64,000 nucleotides of DNA from the NCBI RefSeq assembly GCF_023330665.1, contig NZ_CP097127.1, forward strand, positions 2,728,001 through 2,792,000, read 5' to 3'. This DNA comes from Conexibacter sp. S30A1 (GTDB lineage: Bacteria > Actinomycetota > Thermoleophilia > Solirubrobacterales > Solirubrobacteraceae). The position numbers and the translations under genes were made by a program. A model generated the notes under the pieces. That model made no database searches. It was not told the origin of the DNA and saw only the letters and a list, made by a program, of their open reading frames with translations. This document shows positions 45,580 through 53,807 of this stretch, in pieces. The number at the start of each line of letters is the position of its first letter. Within the stretch, counting starts at the first letter, position 1.

Positions 45580-45939
45580 ATGGAGCAGAAGGTCAACCTG
45601 GCGGAGAAATTCGCGCTGCTCGACGGCCCCTACAAGCCGGGGATCGTCGGGTACCTCAACGACTACAAGCTGCAGGTGGTGAAGGTTCTGGGGCCGTTCG
45701 TCTGGCACCGGCACGAGGAGACCGACGACTTCTTTCTGGTGATCAGCGGTCGGCTGACGATCCATCTGCGCGACCGGGACATCGAGCTTGGCCCGGGCGA
45801 GCCCTACGTCGTCCCCCGTGGCGTTGAGCACTGTCCGGAGGCCACGGAGGAGACGCTCGTGCTGTTGATCGAACCCGACGGCACGCCCAACACCGGCGAT
45901 GCCGGCGGTCCGATGACAGCTGCACCGCGCAGCATCTGA
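45580..45939 (+). CDS. Cupin-domain protein
   Basis: 119 residues. VLGPFVWHRHEETDDFFLVI is cupin motif 1 (HxH...E) and ELGPGEPYVVPRGVEHCPEA motif 2 (G..P.G..H), all metal ligands present. GAGGAGGG precedes ATG 45580. Divergent from the GntR regulator, so possibly part of its regulon. The 3' end overlaps the convergent acetyltransferase gene by 136 bp. Confidence 0.87.
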   Translation: MEQKVNLAEKFALLDGPYKPGIVGYLNDYKLQVVKVLGPFVWHRHEETDDFFLVISGRLTIHLRDRDIELGPGEPYVVPRGVEHCPEATEETLVLLIEPDGTPNTGDAGGPMTAAPRSI

Positions 45940-46496
45940 TCTGATCGCCATTCGGTTTCGAGCATCGCGAAGTCGATCTCGTCGCTCCAGCCGCCCTTGA
46001 ACCACTCGTTTTCGACCAGGTGCGCCTCGCGGCGCATCCCCAGCCGCTCGGCGAGCCGCAGCGACGGACCGTTGCGAGCGTCGACCCGCGCGACGATCCG
46101 GTGCAGACTGAGCTCTTGGAAACCCAGCCGCATCAGCTCAGCGGCCGCCTCGGTCGCGTATCCATGGCCGGAGTGCGCGGGATCGAGGATCCAGCCAATC
46201 TCCGCGCAGCGATGAAGCTCGCTCCGCTGAAACAGAGTGACGTCACCAACAAGCCGTGCGCCATCGGCGAGCTCGACGCCCAGGATCACGCCCGCGTTTT
46301 TGGCCGTGAACGCGGTCTGTGCCCAGCGACCCTCGAGCTTCTCCATGATCATCGCGCGGCTCATGGGCTCAAACGGCACGAATCGGCAAACCTCCTCAAG
46401 CGACCGATAAGACAGCAGCGCATCGGCGTCGCCGACCGTCAGCGGACGCAGCAGAAGTCGGGCTGTGCGGAGCGGATAGGCCGGTCGGAGCTCCAC
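45804..46496 (-). CDS. GNAT acetyltransferase (RimJ/RimL-like)
   Basis: About 230 residues. LRTARLLLRPLTVGDADALL is the typical start; AEIGWILDPAHSGHGYATEA carries the acetyl-CoA motif and RIVARVDARNGPSLRLAERL the second motif, then HLVENEWFKGGWSDEIDFAM. Likely acts on an N-terminal amine or small molecule. The last 45 residues beyond the domain overlap the cupin gene and may be non-native. GTG 46496 chosen for the domain start. Confidence 0.85.
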   Translation of the reverse strand: MELRPAYPLRTARLLLRPLTVGDADALLSYRSLEEVCRFVPFEPMSRAMIMEKLEGRWAQTAFTAKNAGVILGVELADGARLVGDVTLFQRSELHRCAEIGWILDPAHSGHGYATEAAAELMRLGFQELSLHRIVARVDARNGPSLRLAERLGMRREAHLVENEWFKGGWSDEIDFAMLETEWRSDQMLRGAAVIGPPASPVLGVPSGSINSTSVSSVASGQCSTPRGTT

Positions 46497-46787
46497 TGAC
46501 GCGATGCTAGACACGGGCGCGGCAGCGCACCGCGAGGCGGCACCGGAGCACCTCAAGGCGCGAGCTTATGGCGCGCTCGCAACTCCGCGGAGTTGTGCTT
46601 GCGCTTGCAACTATCTGCGCTGATGTCGAGGCCGCGGACGCTGGTCGTTGTGCAGCCAGTGGACCCGCGTGTGGCGAGGAGCGCGTCTCTCGGGCCGCCG
46701 GTCGCGGTACCCGTTTTGCTGCTGGCCAGGCGCAACCACGCTTTGTACGAGGTCAGGCGTGTTTTGTGCAATCTCTGTGTGGCGAGC

Positions 46788-47027
46788 ATGAGCATCAGCG
46801 CCGCGCGCCAGAACCTCTCGGGAGCGGTTGACAGGGCACAGGTCGAGCCAGTGGTTCTCGAGCGCTACGGCCGCGCGGCGGCGGTGCTGGTCAGCGCTGC
46901 GCACTACGCCCGGCTTGTGGCCGCGCTCGAGGACGTCGAGGACGTCGAAGTGTTTGACGCCGCCATGGCCGAAGCAGGCCCGAACGTTCCCTGGGAGCAA
47001 GCCAAGGCCGACCTGGGCTGGGAATGA
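46788..47027 (+). CDS. Phd/YefM-type antitoxin
   Basis: 79 residues. MSISAARQNLSGAVDRAQVE with PVVLERYGRAAAVLVSAAHY is the Phd/YefM fold, followed by an acidic tail. Its stop overlaps the start of a RelE-like toxin gene that is broken. Intact antitoxin without a working partner. Confidence 0.82.
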   Translation: MSISAARQNLSGAVDRAQVEPVVLERYGRAAAVLVSAAHYARLVAALEDVEDVEVFDAAMAEAGPNVPWEQAKADLGWE

Positions 47028-47192
47028 GCCGATATCGGATCGAGCTGCGCCCAGCGGCCGTCCGGGCGCTGCGCAAGCTCGACCCGCCGGTTTCCTTCGC
47101 ATACAGGCAGCGATCGCTACACGATCAAAGACGGCCTGCTACTTGTCGTCGTGGTCATGCCCGGCCACCGATGCGACGTCTACGGGCGATGA
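47024..47192 (+). pseudogene. RelE-family toxin with internal deletion and frameshift
   Basis: Starts normally (MSRYRIELRPAAVRALRKLD), then loses about 25-30 residues. The C-terminus DRYTIKDGLLLVVVVMPGHR followed by CDVYGR and a stop is in another frame, ending at 47192. RelE proteins of this kind have the two parts joined by a helix and two strands that carry catalytic basic residues. Non-functional. Confidence 0.8.
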
Positions 47193-47391
47193 AGATGGGC
47201 CGGCCACAATGACCGTTTCGTGTACAAGGACGACTGCGCGGTGCCTACGCACATTGCGCCAGGAACACCGAGCGGCCGAGACGCCGGCCGGCGCCGTCGT
47301 CGGAGGCGCCGTATGTCGCCGAAGCGATCATCGGGTGGGGCGCGCTTTGGAGTCGGAAGCAATCGTCACCTTGACCGGCTAGCTTCGTGGC

Positions 47392-48114
47392 ATGTCTGGC
47401 CGTTCATCCGCAGGCGCATACCAGCAGGAGCGGTACGAGCATGGATTGCGCTCGTGGAGAAGTCGCATGCTTCCCCGACTGCGGCTGCTGACATTTCCGA
47501 TTATCGCGCTGGGCCTCGGATACTTGGTTTTCGGGCCAGCCACGAAGATCCAGTTCACCGTGGGCGGCATCGCCGGCGGCTTTCTGGCGCTCTACATGTG
47601 GGTCCGCGACGAGCCCCCAGAGCATGTCAAGCGTCACAGGGATGGTGCCGAGGGCGAACGAGCGACCGCCAAAACGCTCAAGCCGCTCACGGACGCCGGC
47701 TGGCGTGTAATCCACGACATAGATACAGGCCGTGGCAATCGTGATCACGTTCTCATCGGGCCGGCGGGGCTGTTTCTTATCGACTCAAAGAAGCTCGGCG
47801 GGAGGATCACGATCGAGGGCGACACCGTTCAAGTCGAGAGACTTGACGACGAGAGAGACTCTTACTCGTTGCCGAAGCTCGCCGGCTCGTTGCGCGGTGA
47901 GGCGGCGAGGTTGTCTCGCGAGATCCTTGCAGGCGTCGGAGTCCAGGCCTGGGTTACCGCCGTCGTGGTCTTCTGGTCGCCGTTCCCGGCAGGCGTGGTC
48001 GAGGGCAGCAACATCGTCTTCGTCCACGGTGATGAGCTCATACAGTGGCTCCGCAGCAAGCCCGATCGCATGAGCGCACCTATCGTCAGCCGTATCGTCA
48101 CCCACCTCGCCTGA
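47392..48114 (+). CDS. NERD-domain membrane protein
   Basis: 240 residues. Two helices (LRLLTFPIIALGLGYLVFGP, FTVGGIAGGFLALYMWV) followed by a NERD nuclease-related domain: EGERATAKTLKPLTDAGWRV, GRGNRDHVLIGPAGLFLIDS, KKLGGRI, the E...D...K pattern of the PD-(D/E)XK-like NERD family. Function unknown; NERD proteins are thought to act on nucleic acids or in defence. ATG 47392. Confidence 0.82.
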   Translation: MSGRSSAGAYQQERYEHGLRSWRSRMLPRLRLLTFPIIALGLGYLVFGPATKIQFTVGGIAGGFLALYMWVRDEPPEHVKRHRDGAEGERATAKTLKPLTDAGWRVIHDIDTGRGNRDHVLIGPAGLFLIDSKKLGGRITIEGDTVQVERLDDERDSYSLPKLAGSLRGEAARLSREILAGVGVQAWVTAVVVFWSPFPAGVVEGSNIVFVHGDELIQWLRSKPDRMSAPIVSRIVTHLA

Positions 48115-48276
48115 CCCGTCGTCGCCAAAGCTCTCGTGCTGTTGGTTACGGAGTAATAGTGGAAGCGTTAGTGGTCGCGCGGGCTTGCTATGCGCGCGCC
48201 ACTGAGGTGTGATCCCAGGGGCCGCCGGACGCGCGCAGCGCACGCAAAGGGGACTGACATCGGAGCGGGAGCGCAG

Positions 48277-48846
48277 CTATCGGCCGATCAGCGGTACTGA
48301 GACGCAGACCTGCCCGGAGGTCCACCACCGCTCGATCTCTGAATCCGCCATCACCAGCAACGCCGGCATCGTGAGTGCCGCCCACCATGCCAGCGCTTCG
48401 TCGGTGGACTTGTCTCGGCAGGCCCATGCCGTCAGCACGAGCCCGTGCGTGCAGATCACGATGCGATCACCGCTCGAGCTGCCAACGACATCTCGTAGCG
48501 CACGATCGAACCGTGCCGCTGCAGCGTCTGCGGTCTCCCAACCTGGCAACGGCGGACTCGAACGGACCGTGAAGAACCTGCGGACCGTATCGCGGTAATC
48601 ATCCAGCCAACCCGCACGCGACACCTCTGCCAGCTCGGGCACAACCTGGTAGGGCAGATCGGTCAGTAGCCGCAGCGTCGCCGTTGCCTTGTGCTCTGGA
48701 GAACTGAACCAGCTGAGATCTCGACCTTGCAGCCATGCCCGGAGTGGCGCACAGGCCGCGGCCGCCTGGTGATCGAGCGTCCACGATGATGCGGAGGTCT
48801 GCCTGTCAACCATCACTGCAGCGTGCCGAACAAAGATGACCATCAT
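48277..48846 (-). CDS. Histidine phosphatase family protein
   Basis: 189 residues. VIFVRHAAVMVD is the RHG-like motif with Ala in place of Gly, WFSSPEHKATATLRLL the second phosphate-binding Arg/Lys region (KAT where RAxxTA is usual), EVSRAG the acid position and ICTHGLVLTAW the second His. Dephosphorylates a small molecule or protein; substrate unknown. Overlaps the upstream GNAT gene (ATGA). Confidence 0.82.
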   Translation of the reverse strand: MMVIFVRHAAVMVDRQTSASSWTLDHQAAAACAPLRAWLQGRDLSWFSSPEHKATATLRLLTDLPYQVVPELAEVSRAGWLDDYRDTVRRFFTVRSSPPLPGWETADAAAARFDRALRDVVGSSSGDRIVICTHGLVLTAWACRDKSTDEALAWWAALTMPALLVMADSEIERWWTSGQVCVSVPLIGR

Positions 48847-49292
48847 TCCGATCGGCGTTGCAGGTCTCGCTGGTAGACGATGAACCCGCGGTTCTCGGCG
48901 ACCTGGTCATACAGCACGCGAGCTTTTGCGTTCGAGGCGTGCGTGCGCCAGTACAACTGGCTGCAACCCTGCTGCTGTCCCCAGGCGGCGACGTACTCGA
49001 TCAGCGCTCGGCCGACCCCGCGGCCCCGGAACTGCTGATCAGTGAACAGGTCCTGCAGGTAGCAAACGTCGGCGGCGTTGGTGTGAGGATGAGTCAGGAA
49101 GTGAGCGATCCCGACCACGCGCCCGTCATCCCGTGCCACACGACCGTGAATCCCGCTGTCGGCCTGGAGGCGCTGCCAGGCCAGCTCATATTCCTCGTCG
49201 CTCAGCGTCCGCTGATAGAAGTCGATGTAGCCGCGGAAGAGGCCCTCCCAGGCATCGCGGTCGCCGAGCTGGAGTCTGTCCATGGTCAGCAA
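48843..49292 (-). CDS. GNAT-family N-acetyltransferase
   Basis: 149 residues. CYLQDLFTDQQFRGRGVGRA is motif A with the QxxGxG acetyl-CoA loop (RGRGVG), and YWRTHASNAKARVLYDQVAE motif B. Resembles polyamine/amino-glycoside-type small acetyltransferases. First gene of a two-gene operon with the phosphatase. Confidence 0.87.
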   Translation of the reverse strand: MLTMDRLQLGDRDAWEGLFRGYIDFYQRTLSDEEYELAWQRLQADSGIHGRVARDDGRVVGIAHFLTHPHTNAADVCYLQDLFTDQQFRGRGVGRALIEYVAAWGQQQGCSQLYWRTHASNAKARVLYDQVAENRGFIVYQRDLQRRSE

Positions 49293-49413
49293 AGAGCTGT
49301 CAGTCTACGCCCGGCACCTACCGGCCCCGAACTCGTATCGATGGGCTATAGCTTCAATCTGGGAGCGCCGTCGCCTCAGCGGATCGCAAAGGCGAGGTTC
49401 GGTGATTTGCTGG

Positions 49414-49827
49414 TCAGTCGATCGAGCCGGCCGGCAGGAGCCATTCAGTGCTCTGGCCGGTGACGCTCGCGATGCGATCGAAGTCCCCGTCGTAGTGCAG
49501 GACGATCAGACCCTCGGCCTCGGCGGCGGCCGCGATCAGCAGGTCGGGCAGCTTGCGGCCTCGTTGGTGCTTGGCGGCCAGAAGCCGTTGCACCTGCCTG
49601 GCGCGGCGAATGTGGTCGCTGGTCGTCTCGATGAGATCGAAGAGCTCGAGCGCTCCAGCGAGCCGGTCCCACTCCGACGCGCTGCGCGCCGAATATCCGA
49701 TCTCCAAGTCACTGATCCCGGCACGAGCCAGTTCGCGCCGCTCGACCCGGGACTGGATTGCCTTGCGAACCTCGGTTCGAGCCAGGCGCGTGAGCACACT
49801 GGTGTCGACCAGGTGCGTCAGCGCCAT
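49414..49827 (-). CDS. vapC: VapC-type PIN-domain toxin
   Basis: 137 residues. HLVDTSVLTRLARTEV (first Asp), ISDLEIGYSARSASEW (Glu), RGRKLPDLLIAAAAEAEGLI (Asp of PDLLIAA) and YDGDFDRIA (last Asp): all PIN acidic residues are present. RNA-cleaving toxin. Overlaps its antitoxin gene by 10 bp. Intact. Confidence 0.9.
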   Translation of the reverse strand: MALTHLVDTSVLTRLARTEVRKAIQSRVERRELARAGISDLEIGYSARSASEWDRLAGALELFDLIETTSDHIRRARQVQRLLAAKHQRGRKLPDLLIAAAAEAEGLIVLHYDGDFDRIASVTGQSTEWLLPAGSID

Positions 49828-50012
49828 GCCTGCTCGCGTGGGGCGAGCTCGGCACGGGCGAGCACGTCGAGCAGTTTGTTGACGTCGTCGCCTCGTCGCG
49901 GGACGCTCTGACGCAGCGCGAAATTGATGGTGTCCTTGATCGTGTTGGTCCCCAGCTCACGTTTGGCGTCGGCAAGCGCGTCTTCATCTATGTCCACGAG
50001 ATGTTTGGCCAT
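49818..50012 (-). CDS. vapB: VapB-type antitoxin
   Basis: 64 residues. HLVDIDEDALADAKRELGTN and TIKDTINFALRQSV are the ribbon-helix-helix of VapB; the tail NKLLDVLARAELAP binds the toxin. Its promoter carries the inverted repeat at 50021-50048. Confidence 0.9.
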   Translation of the reverse strand: MAKHLVDIDEDALADAKRELGTNTIKDTINFALRQSVPRRGDDVNKLLDVLARAELAPREQAWR

Positions 50013-50020
50013 ACCTCCAA

Positions 50021-50048
50021 GTATATATCGTGCAGTTCACATATATAC
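50021..50048. promoter_or_regulatory. Operator of the vapBC pair
   Basis: Perfect inverted repeat GTATATAT (50021-50028) / ATATATAC (50041-50048), spacer 12 bp, starting 8 bp upstream of the VapB ATG on the minus strand. Typical position for RHH antitoxin autoregulation. Confidence 0.75.
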
Positions 50049-50169
50049 GTCAGCGAGCGCCGCTGCCCGCTGCCGCACGATCGCTTCCACTCTCAAACTG
50101 ATCCGACGGCGACGATCGCATTGGCGACCGAGCAGCGATTGGGGGTGTTGTTGGTCTGCCGTAGAACGC

Positions 50170-50184
50170 GCTAGCATTGCTAGC
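50170..50184. promoter_or_regulatory. Operator of the second TA pair
   Basis: GCTAGCA T TGCTAGC, a 7-bp inverted repeat with a 1-bp centre, immediately upstream of the antitoxin start at 50187. No Shine-Dalgarno fits between, so the transcript may be nearly leaderless. Confidence 0.65.
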
Positions 50185-50186
50185 AG

Positions 50187-50401
50187 TGAACCGGCGGGTG
50201 ATGATCCAGGCAGATGAGGCGCTGCTCTCGCGGGCACGAAACGTTGCAAGCGATCGCGGGATCACCTTCCCGCAGCTTGTTCGCCAGGCGCTCGAGCACG
50301 AGATCGACCTCAAATCCTGGGAGCCGCTCTCCTCAACAGCGACTGTCGAGAGCGGCGGAGCGGCGCGACAGCGCGAATACCAGCCGGACGCTTGGCGCTG
50401 A
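50187..50401 (+). CDS. VapB-like antitoxin
   Basis: About 71 residues. NRRVMIQADEALLSRARNVA and GITFPQLVRQALEHEIDL form a ribbon-helix-helix; the tail is polar. Stop overlaps the toxin start. GTG 50187 follows the operator by 2 bp. Confidence 0.78.
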
Positions 50402-50802
50402 TTCTCGATACTGGGCCGCTGGTCGCGCTGCTAGACCGCAGCGACCCTGATCATGACCGTTGTCGCGAACTCATCAACGCAGCCACGGAGCTGCGAATCG
50501 TGCCGGTCTGCACGCTCGTGGAAATCGAGTACCAGTTACGGCCCTGGCGCGATGGTTTCGCTGCTCTTATGAGCGACATTAGGGCTGGTCGTTTGGAGGT
50601 ACACGTTCCCGACGCTGGCGAGGTTGCACGAGCGGCCGCGCTCGTAGAGCAGTACGCCGACCTCCCGTTCGGGCTTGTTGACGCGAGCGTGCTGGCATGC
50701 GTCGAGAGGCTGCGCGAAACGAAGCTTGCGACGCTCGACCGGCGCCACTTCAGCGTCGTGCGCCCCGCGCACATCGGCCATCTGGAGCTTCTTCCGGACT
50801 GA
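50392..50802 (+). CDS. PIN-domain toxin (VapC family)
   Basis: 136 residues from TTG. LILDTGPLVALLDRSDPDH (first Asp), VCTLVEIEYQLR (Glu), LPFGLVDASVLACVERL (Asp) and TLDRRHFSVV (last Asp) are the PIN acidic residues. Intact. Divergent from the vapBC pair at 49414-50012, giving two back-to-back modules. Confidence 0.87.
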   Translation: MALILDTGPLVALLDRSDPDHDRCRELINAATELRIVPVCTLVEIEYQLRPWRDGFAALMSDIRAGRLEVHVPDAGEVARAAALVEQYADLPFGLVDASVLACVERLRETKLATLDRRHFSVVRPAHIGHLELLPD

Positions 50803-51135
50803 GCCGGGAGACGGTCGGAGATCCACAGACGCGGGTCTGCGGCACACGATCGCTTCGATCATCCATATCCGAGACCCCTACGCGAATGCTTCGGCGACAA
50901 CTCGCCCCTCTGCAGATGCACGGTATTGGCGAAAAGCAGGTGCGCGGACCCGACGCGTGGCGAGACCCGCTTCCGTGCGCCCGCGGGTCTCGATCCGGCG
51001 CCGCTTTCGTGGCCAAGGTTTATTTGAGAGCAGAAGCCATCGTGGGCTCGCGAGCGCCGACGTGCGAGTGCCGGTTCGTGGTTGCAGCCGCCTCGCCGGC
51101 TGCCAACGACGACTGCCGGCGCTAAGCTTCAATCA
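50803..51135. other. Gap without recognised gene
   Basis: 333 bp between the PIN toxin and the cupin gene. Open frames exist on both strands but none shows a domain, ribosome-binding site or consistent third-position GC. Nothing else recognised. Confidence 0.45.
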
Positions 51136-51678
51136 TTGATCAAGAGAGCGGAGCTGCTGGCGAGCTCAACAGGTACCGTGCGCACCGGCGAGGGCTGGTT
51201 CGTGCTCAACGCGCGGGAGGCCCGTTGGAGTCACGCCCTTGGTCGCAGTGCGGTGTGCGAGTTTGAGGGCGAGGTCCCGTTCGAGCAGATCGGGATCAAC
51301 CTCAGCTCGTTGAACCCGGGCGAGGCGATGGCTCAGTACCACTGGGAGGCTGACCAAGAGGACTTTCTGGTCCTCGCGGGCGAGGCGCTGCTGATCATTG
51401 AGGGTGAGGAACATCCAATCAAGGCGTGGGACTTTGTCCATTGCCCACCCGGCGCCAGCCACGTCATCGTTGGTGCGGGCAACCGTCGCTGCGTTGTGCT
51501 CGCCATGGGTGCTCGAGACCGATCAACCGGAGACGATTGGGGGGCCTACCCGGTCGATCCCGTCGCGCTCAGACACGGCGCGGGCGTCGATCGAGAGACC
51601 AGCGTCCCTGCTGAGGCCTATGCCGGGCTGCCCCGGCGCAGACCGGCGGCATTCGAGCCCTCTTGGCTCCCCGAGTAG
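51136..51678 (+). CDS. Cupin-domain protein
   Basis: 180 residues from TTG 51136. Central cupin: INLSSLNPGEAMAQYHWEAD (motif 1, with YHW) and KAWDFVHCPPGASHVIVG (motif 2, PPGxxH). The 50-residue tail (PVDPVALRHGAGVDRETSVP...) is extended. Small-molecule role unknown. The IS1634-family element is inserted 9 bp after its stop codon. Confidence 0.78.
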   Translation: MIKRAELLASSTGTVRTGEGWFVLNAREARWSHALGRSAVCEFEGEVPFEQIGINLSSLNPGEAMAQYHWEADQEDFLVLAGEALLIIEGEEHPIKAWDFVHCPPGASHVIVGAGNRRCVVLAMGARDRSTGDDWGAYPVDPVALRHGAGVDRETSVPAEAYAGLPRRRPAAFEPSWLPE

Positions 51679-51687
51679 GCGGCTGCA

Positions 51688-53469
51688 CTAGCCCCATTTT
51701 CCGCAGGTCGTGAGGGCATGGTCTGCCTGTTGTGGCCAGGGCGGCTGGATCTGGAGTAGGTCCAGGATGTGCTGCTGGGTGTCGGTGAGCGGGTCGAGTT
51801 GGATGCCGGTGTGGGTGTAGGTGAGACTGAGGCCTTGGAACGCGGCGAGGATGTTGCGGGCGGTCGGTTTGGCGGGGCGGCCTTCGGGCAGTAGCCCGGG
51901 GAGCTGCTGGGTCTCGCCGAGCGCGGCCCGGGTGCGGGCTTCGATCAGTCCGAAGATCAGCAGCGCGATGCCGAGGATGCTGATCAGTGCGTGGATACGG
52001 TCGTCGTTGTGCAGGAAGATCGGCCGGACCTTCAGTGTTTGTTTCATGTCGCGGTGGCGGCGCTCGACGATCTGCTGGTCCTTGTAGAGCCGCAGGATCT
52101 GTCCGGCGGTGATCGGTCCGGGCAGGTTCGTCGCGAGCGCGTAGATCCCGTCGAAGCTCGCGGCAGTGGCGATGGCGTCCTGGTTGCGGTGCCAGTCGAG
52201 TGTCAGCTTGCCGTCGTGGGTGGTGGCGGTCGCGTCGATCAGTCCGGTGATGTTGACGCCGATGATCTGCCCGATCCGGCGTTGCACCTGCGCTTCGGTC
52301 TTGTAGTAGCGGCCGCCCAGTCCGTTGCGCATCCGCTCAAGCGCGTCCTCGGCTTTCACAAGCGCGCGCTCGCGGGCGTCAGCAACCTGGGTCGCTTCCT
52401 CGGAGGAGTGGATGTACGCGACTCGCAGCATCAGCGGCGGGTGCGTGTCGCTGCCGGGGATCTCCCAGTCGCGCAGCGCCCCCTTGAACACAGTCCGCAG
52501 CTTGGCCGGGAGTTTCGCTTCACGCTCGGGCACGTACCGCACAGGGCGCAACGCACCATGGCCGACATCCTGCAGGAACCGTTCGCGGAACCCCGCGCTC
52601 GCGCGGAGCGGCACCACGAACCGTACGCCGGCCTGGTCGATCTGACGCATCGTCTTGGGCTGACCCATCGCAGAGTCGCACACGATCAGAAGCCCCGGCC
52701 CGGAGATCGCCAAGAGTCGCTCAAGTGACGCGCCAACCAACGTCAATTCCGCCGCGTTGCCGGGATCGGGGCGGCTGTAGAGCACCGTCCCGTCCGCCGT
52801 TGACGCCTGCAACGTCCGGACCTGACGGGCGACGCGGCGGTCTGACGCCCACCCCTTGCAGACCAGCGCCGAGTGCTCATACGCGCCCGACACGCCGACC
52901 GTCGTGAGATCGACATGCAACCGGCCCGCAGCGACACCGAACCGCTCGATCGCCCCGGCCGCGACGCTCGAGCGGACCGACTCGGCATACACCGCGAACG
53001 TCTCCAATGCCCGCCCGAGCCGGTCATCGTTCAACAACGCCGGCGGGATTCCGAGCAGCTCATGCACCGCCGCGCCCGAGGCCCACCCCGCGACGTCATA
53101 AAGCGGGGAGGGCGAGCACAACCGGCTCGCGATCAGCGCGCACACCACCTCACCGACCGACAGCACCGACCGTGCGCTACGCGGCAGCGCCCCATCAACC
53201 GTGTCCTTGACCGCGAGCTCCCGGAGGAAATGCTCGACCAGCAACAACGGCCCGACACTCCGGCGCGTCCCAGTCATCGGCGGGTCCAGCCTTGCGAACG
53301 ATCCGGCGAGCGCTTCGAGCTGCCCGGAGTCCTTCAGCACGTCCTTGCGACCCAGGTTTGCCACAACACGATGGCGAACCTTGCCGCTCTCATCGCGGTA
53401 ACCCTCCACCAGCTGCAGATAGCTGTACGCGCGGGCGCCGCGCTTGACCTTGGTCTCCTTGACGAACAT
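51688..53469 (-). CDS. IS1634-family transposase
   Basis: 593 residues. N-terminal domain YSYLQLVEGYRDESGKVRHR typical of IS1634. DDE residues in contexts AAGRLHVDLTTVGVSGAYE (first Asp), LLIVCDSAMGQPKTM (second Asp) and LRLYKDQQIVERRHRDMKQ (Glu). The reading frame passes through the inverted repeat and stops at TAG, whose last three bases belong to the flanking CTAG. So the element itself may encode no stop and borrows one from its target. Confidence 0.9.
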   Translation of the reverse strand: MFVKETKVKRGARAYSYLQLVEGYRDESGKVRHRVVANLGRKDVLKDSGQLEALAGSFARLDPPMTGTRRSVGPLLLVEHFLRELAVKDTVDGALPRSARSVLSVGEVVCALIASRLCSPSPLYDVAGWASGAAVHELLGIPPALLNDDRLGRALETFAVYAESVRSSVAAGAIERFGVAAGRLHVDLTTVGVSGAYEHSALVCKGWASDRRVARQVRTLQASTADGTVLYSRPDPGNAAELTLVGASLERLLAISGPGLLIVCDSAMGQPKTMRQIDQAGVRFVVPLRASAGFRERFLQDVGHGALRPVRYVPEREAKLPAKLRTVFKGALRDWEIPGSDTHPPLMLRVAYIHSSEEATQVADARERALVKAEDALERMRNGLGGRYYKTEAQVQRRIGQIIGVNITGLIDATATTHDGKLTLDWHRNQDAIATAASFDGIYALATNLPGPITAGQILRLYKDQQIVERRHRDMKQTLKVRPIFLHNDDRIHALISILGIALLIFGLIEARTRAALGETQQLPGLLPEGRPAKPTARNILAAFQGLSLTYTHTGIQLDPLTDTQQHILDLLQIQPPWPQQADHALTTCGKWG

Positions 53470-53630
53470 GTTGCCACAACACTACCGGCCCCATCGGACG
53501 GCACAAAAACCAGGATACGACCAGCGTTGCCACAACAGCATCAACCCCAAGCACCCCGAAACCACACACAAACCCACACCCCACCTCAACCTCCCCACGA
53601 ACTACCCGACCCCAACCGCGGAAAATGGGA
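51692..53630 (-). mobile_element. IS1634-family insertion element
   Basis: Ends CCCCATTTTCCGC (51692-51704) and GCGGAAAATGGGA (53618-53630) are inverted repeats with one mismatch. CTAG flanks both sides (51688-51691 and 53631-53634), read as a 4-bp target duplication. 1939 bp. One transposase gene. The right CTAG is shared with the IS4-family element that follows. Confidence 0.88.
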
Positions 53631-53807
53631 CTAGCCGCAATACCGTTAAGTTAAGCCGCTAGGATGGTGATTGAGTCCTCGGGCGGGTTGGTTGGTTGTG
53701 GCCGGTCGCGGTGCTCGGGGCGTTTGACTGCCCAGTTGCTCATCTTGCGTTTGATCACGCGCGGGTTGGCGCGCAGGCGTCGTTCGGGCAGCGGCTCGTG
53801 GAGGATC

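Noticed and set aside
47193-47391. Arg-rich open frame between the RelE relic and the NERD gene
   Set aside because: Low-complexity arginine runs and no ribosome-binding site; a by-product of GC-rich sequence.
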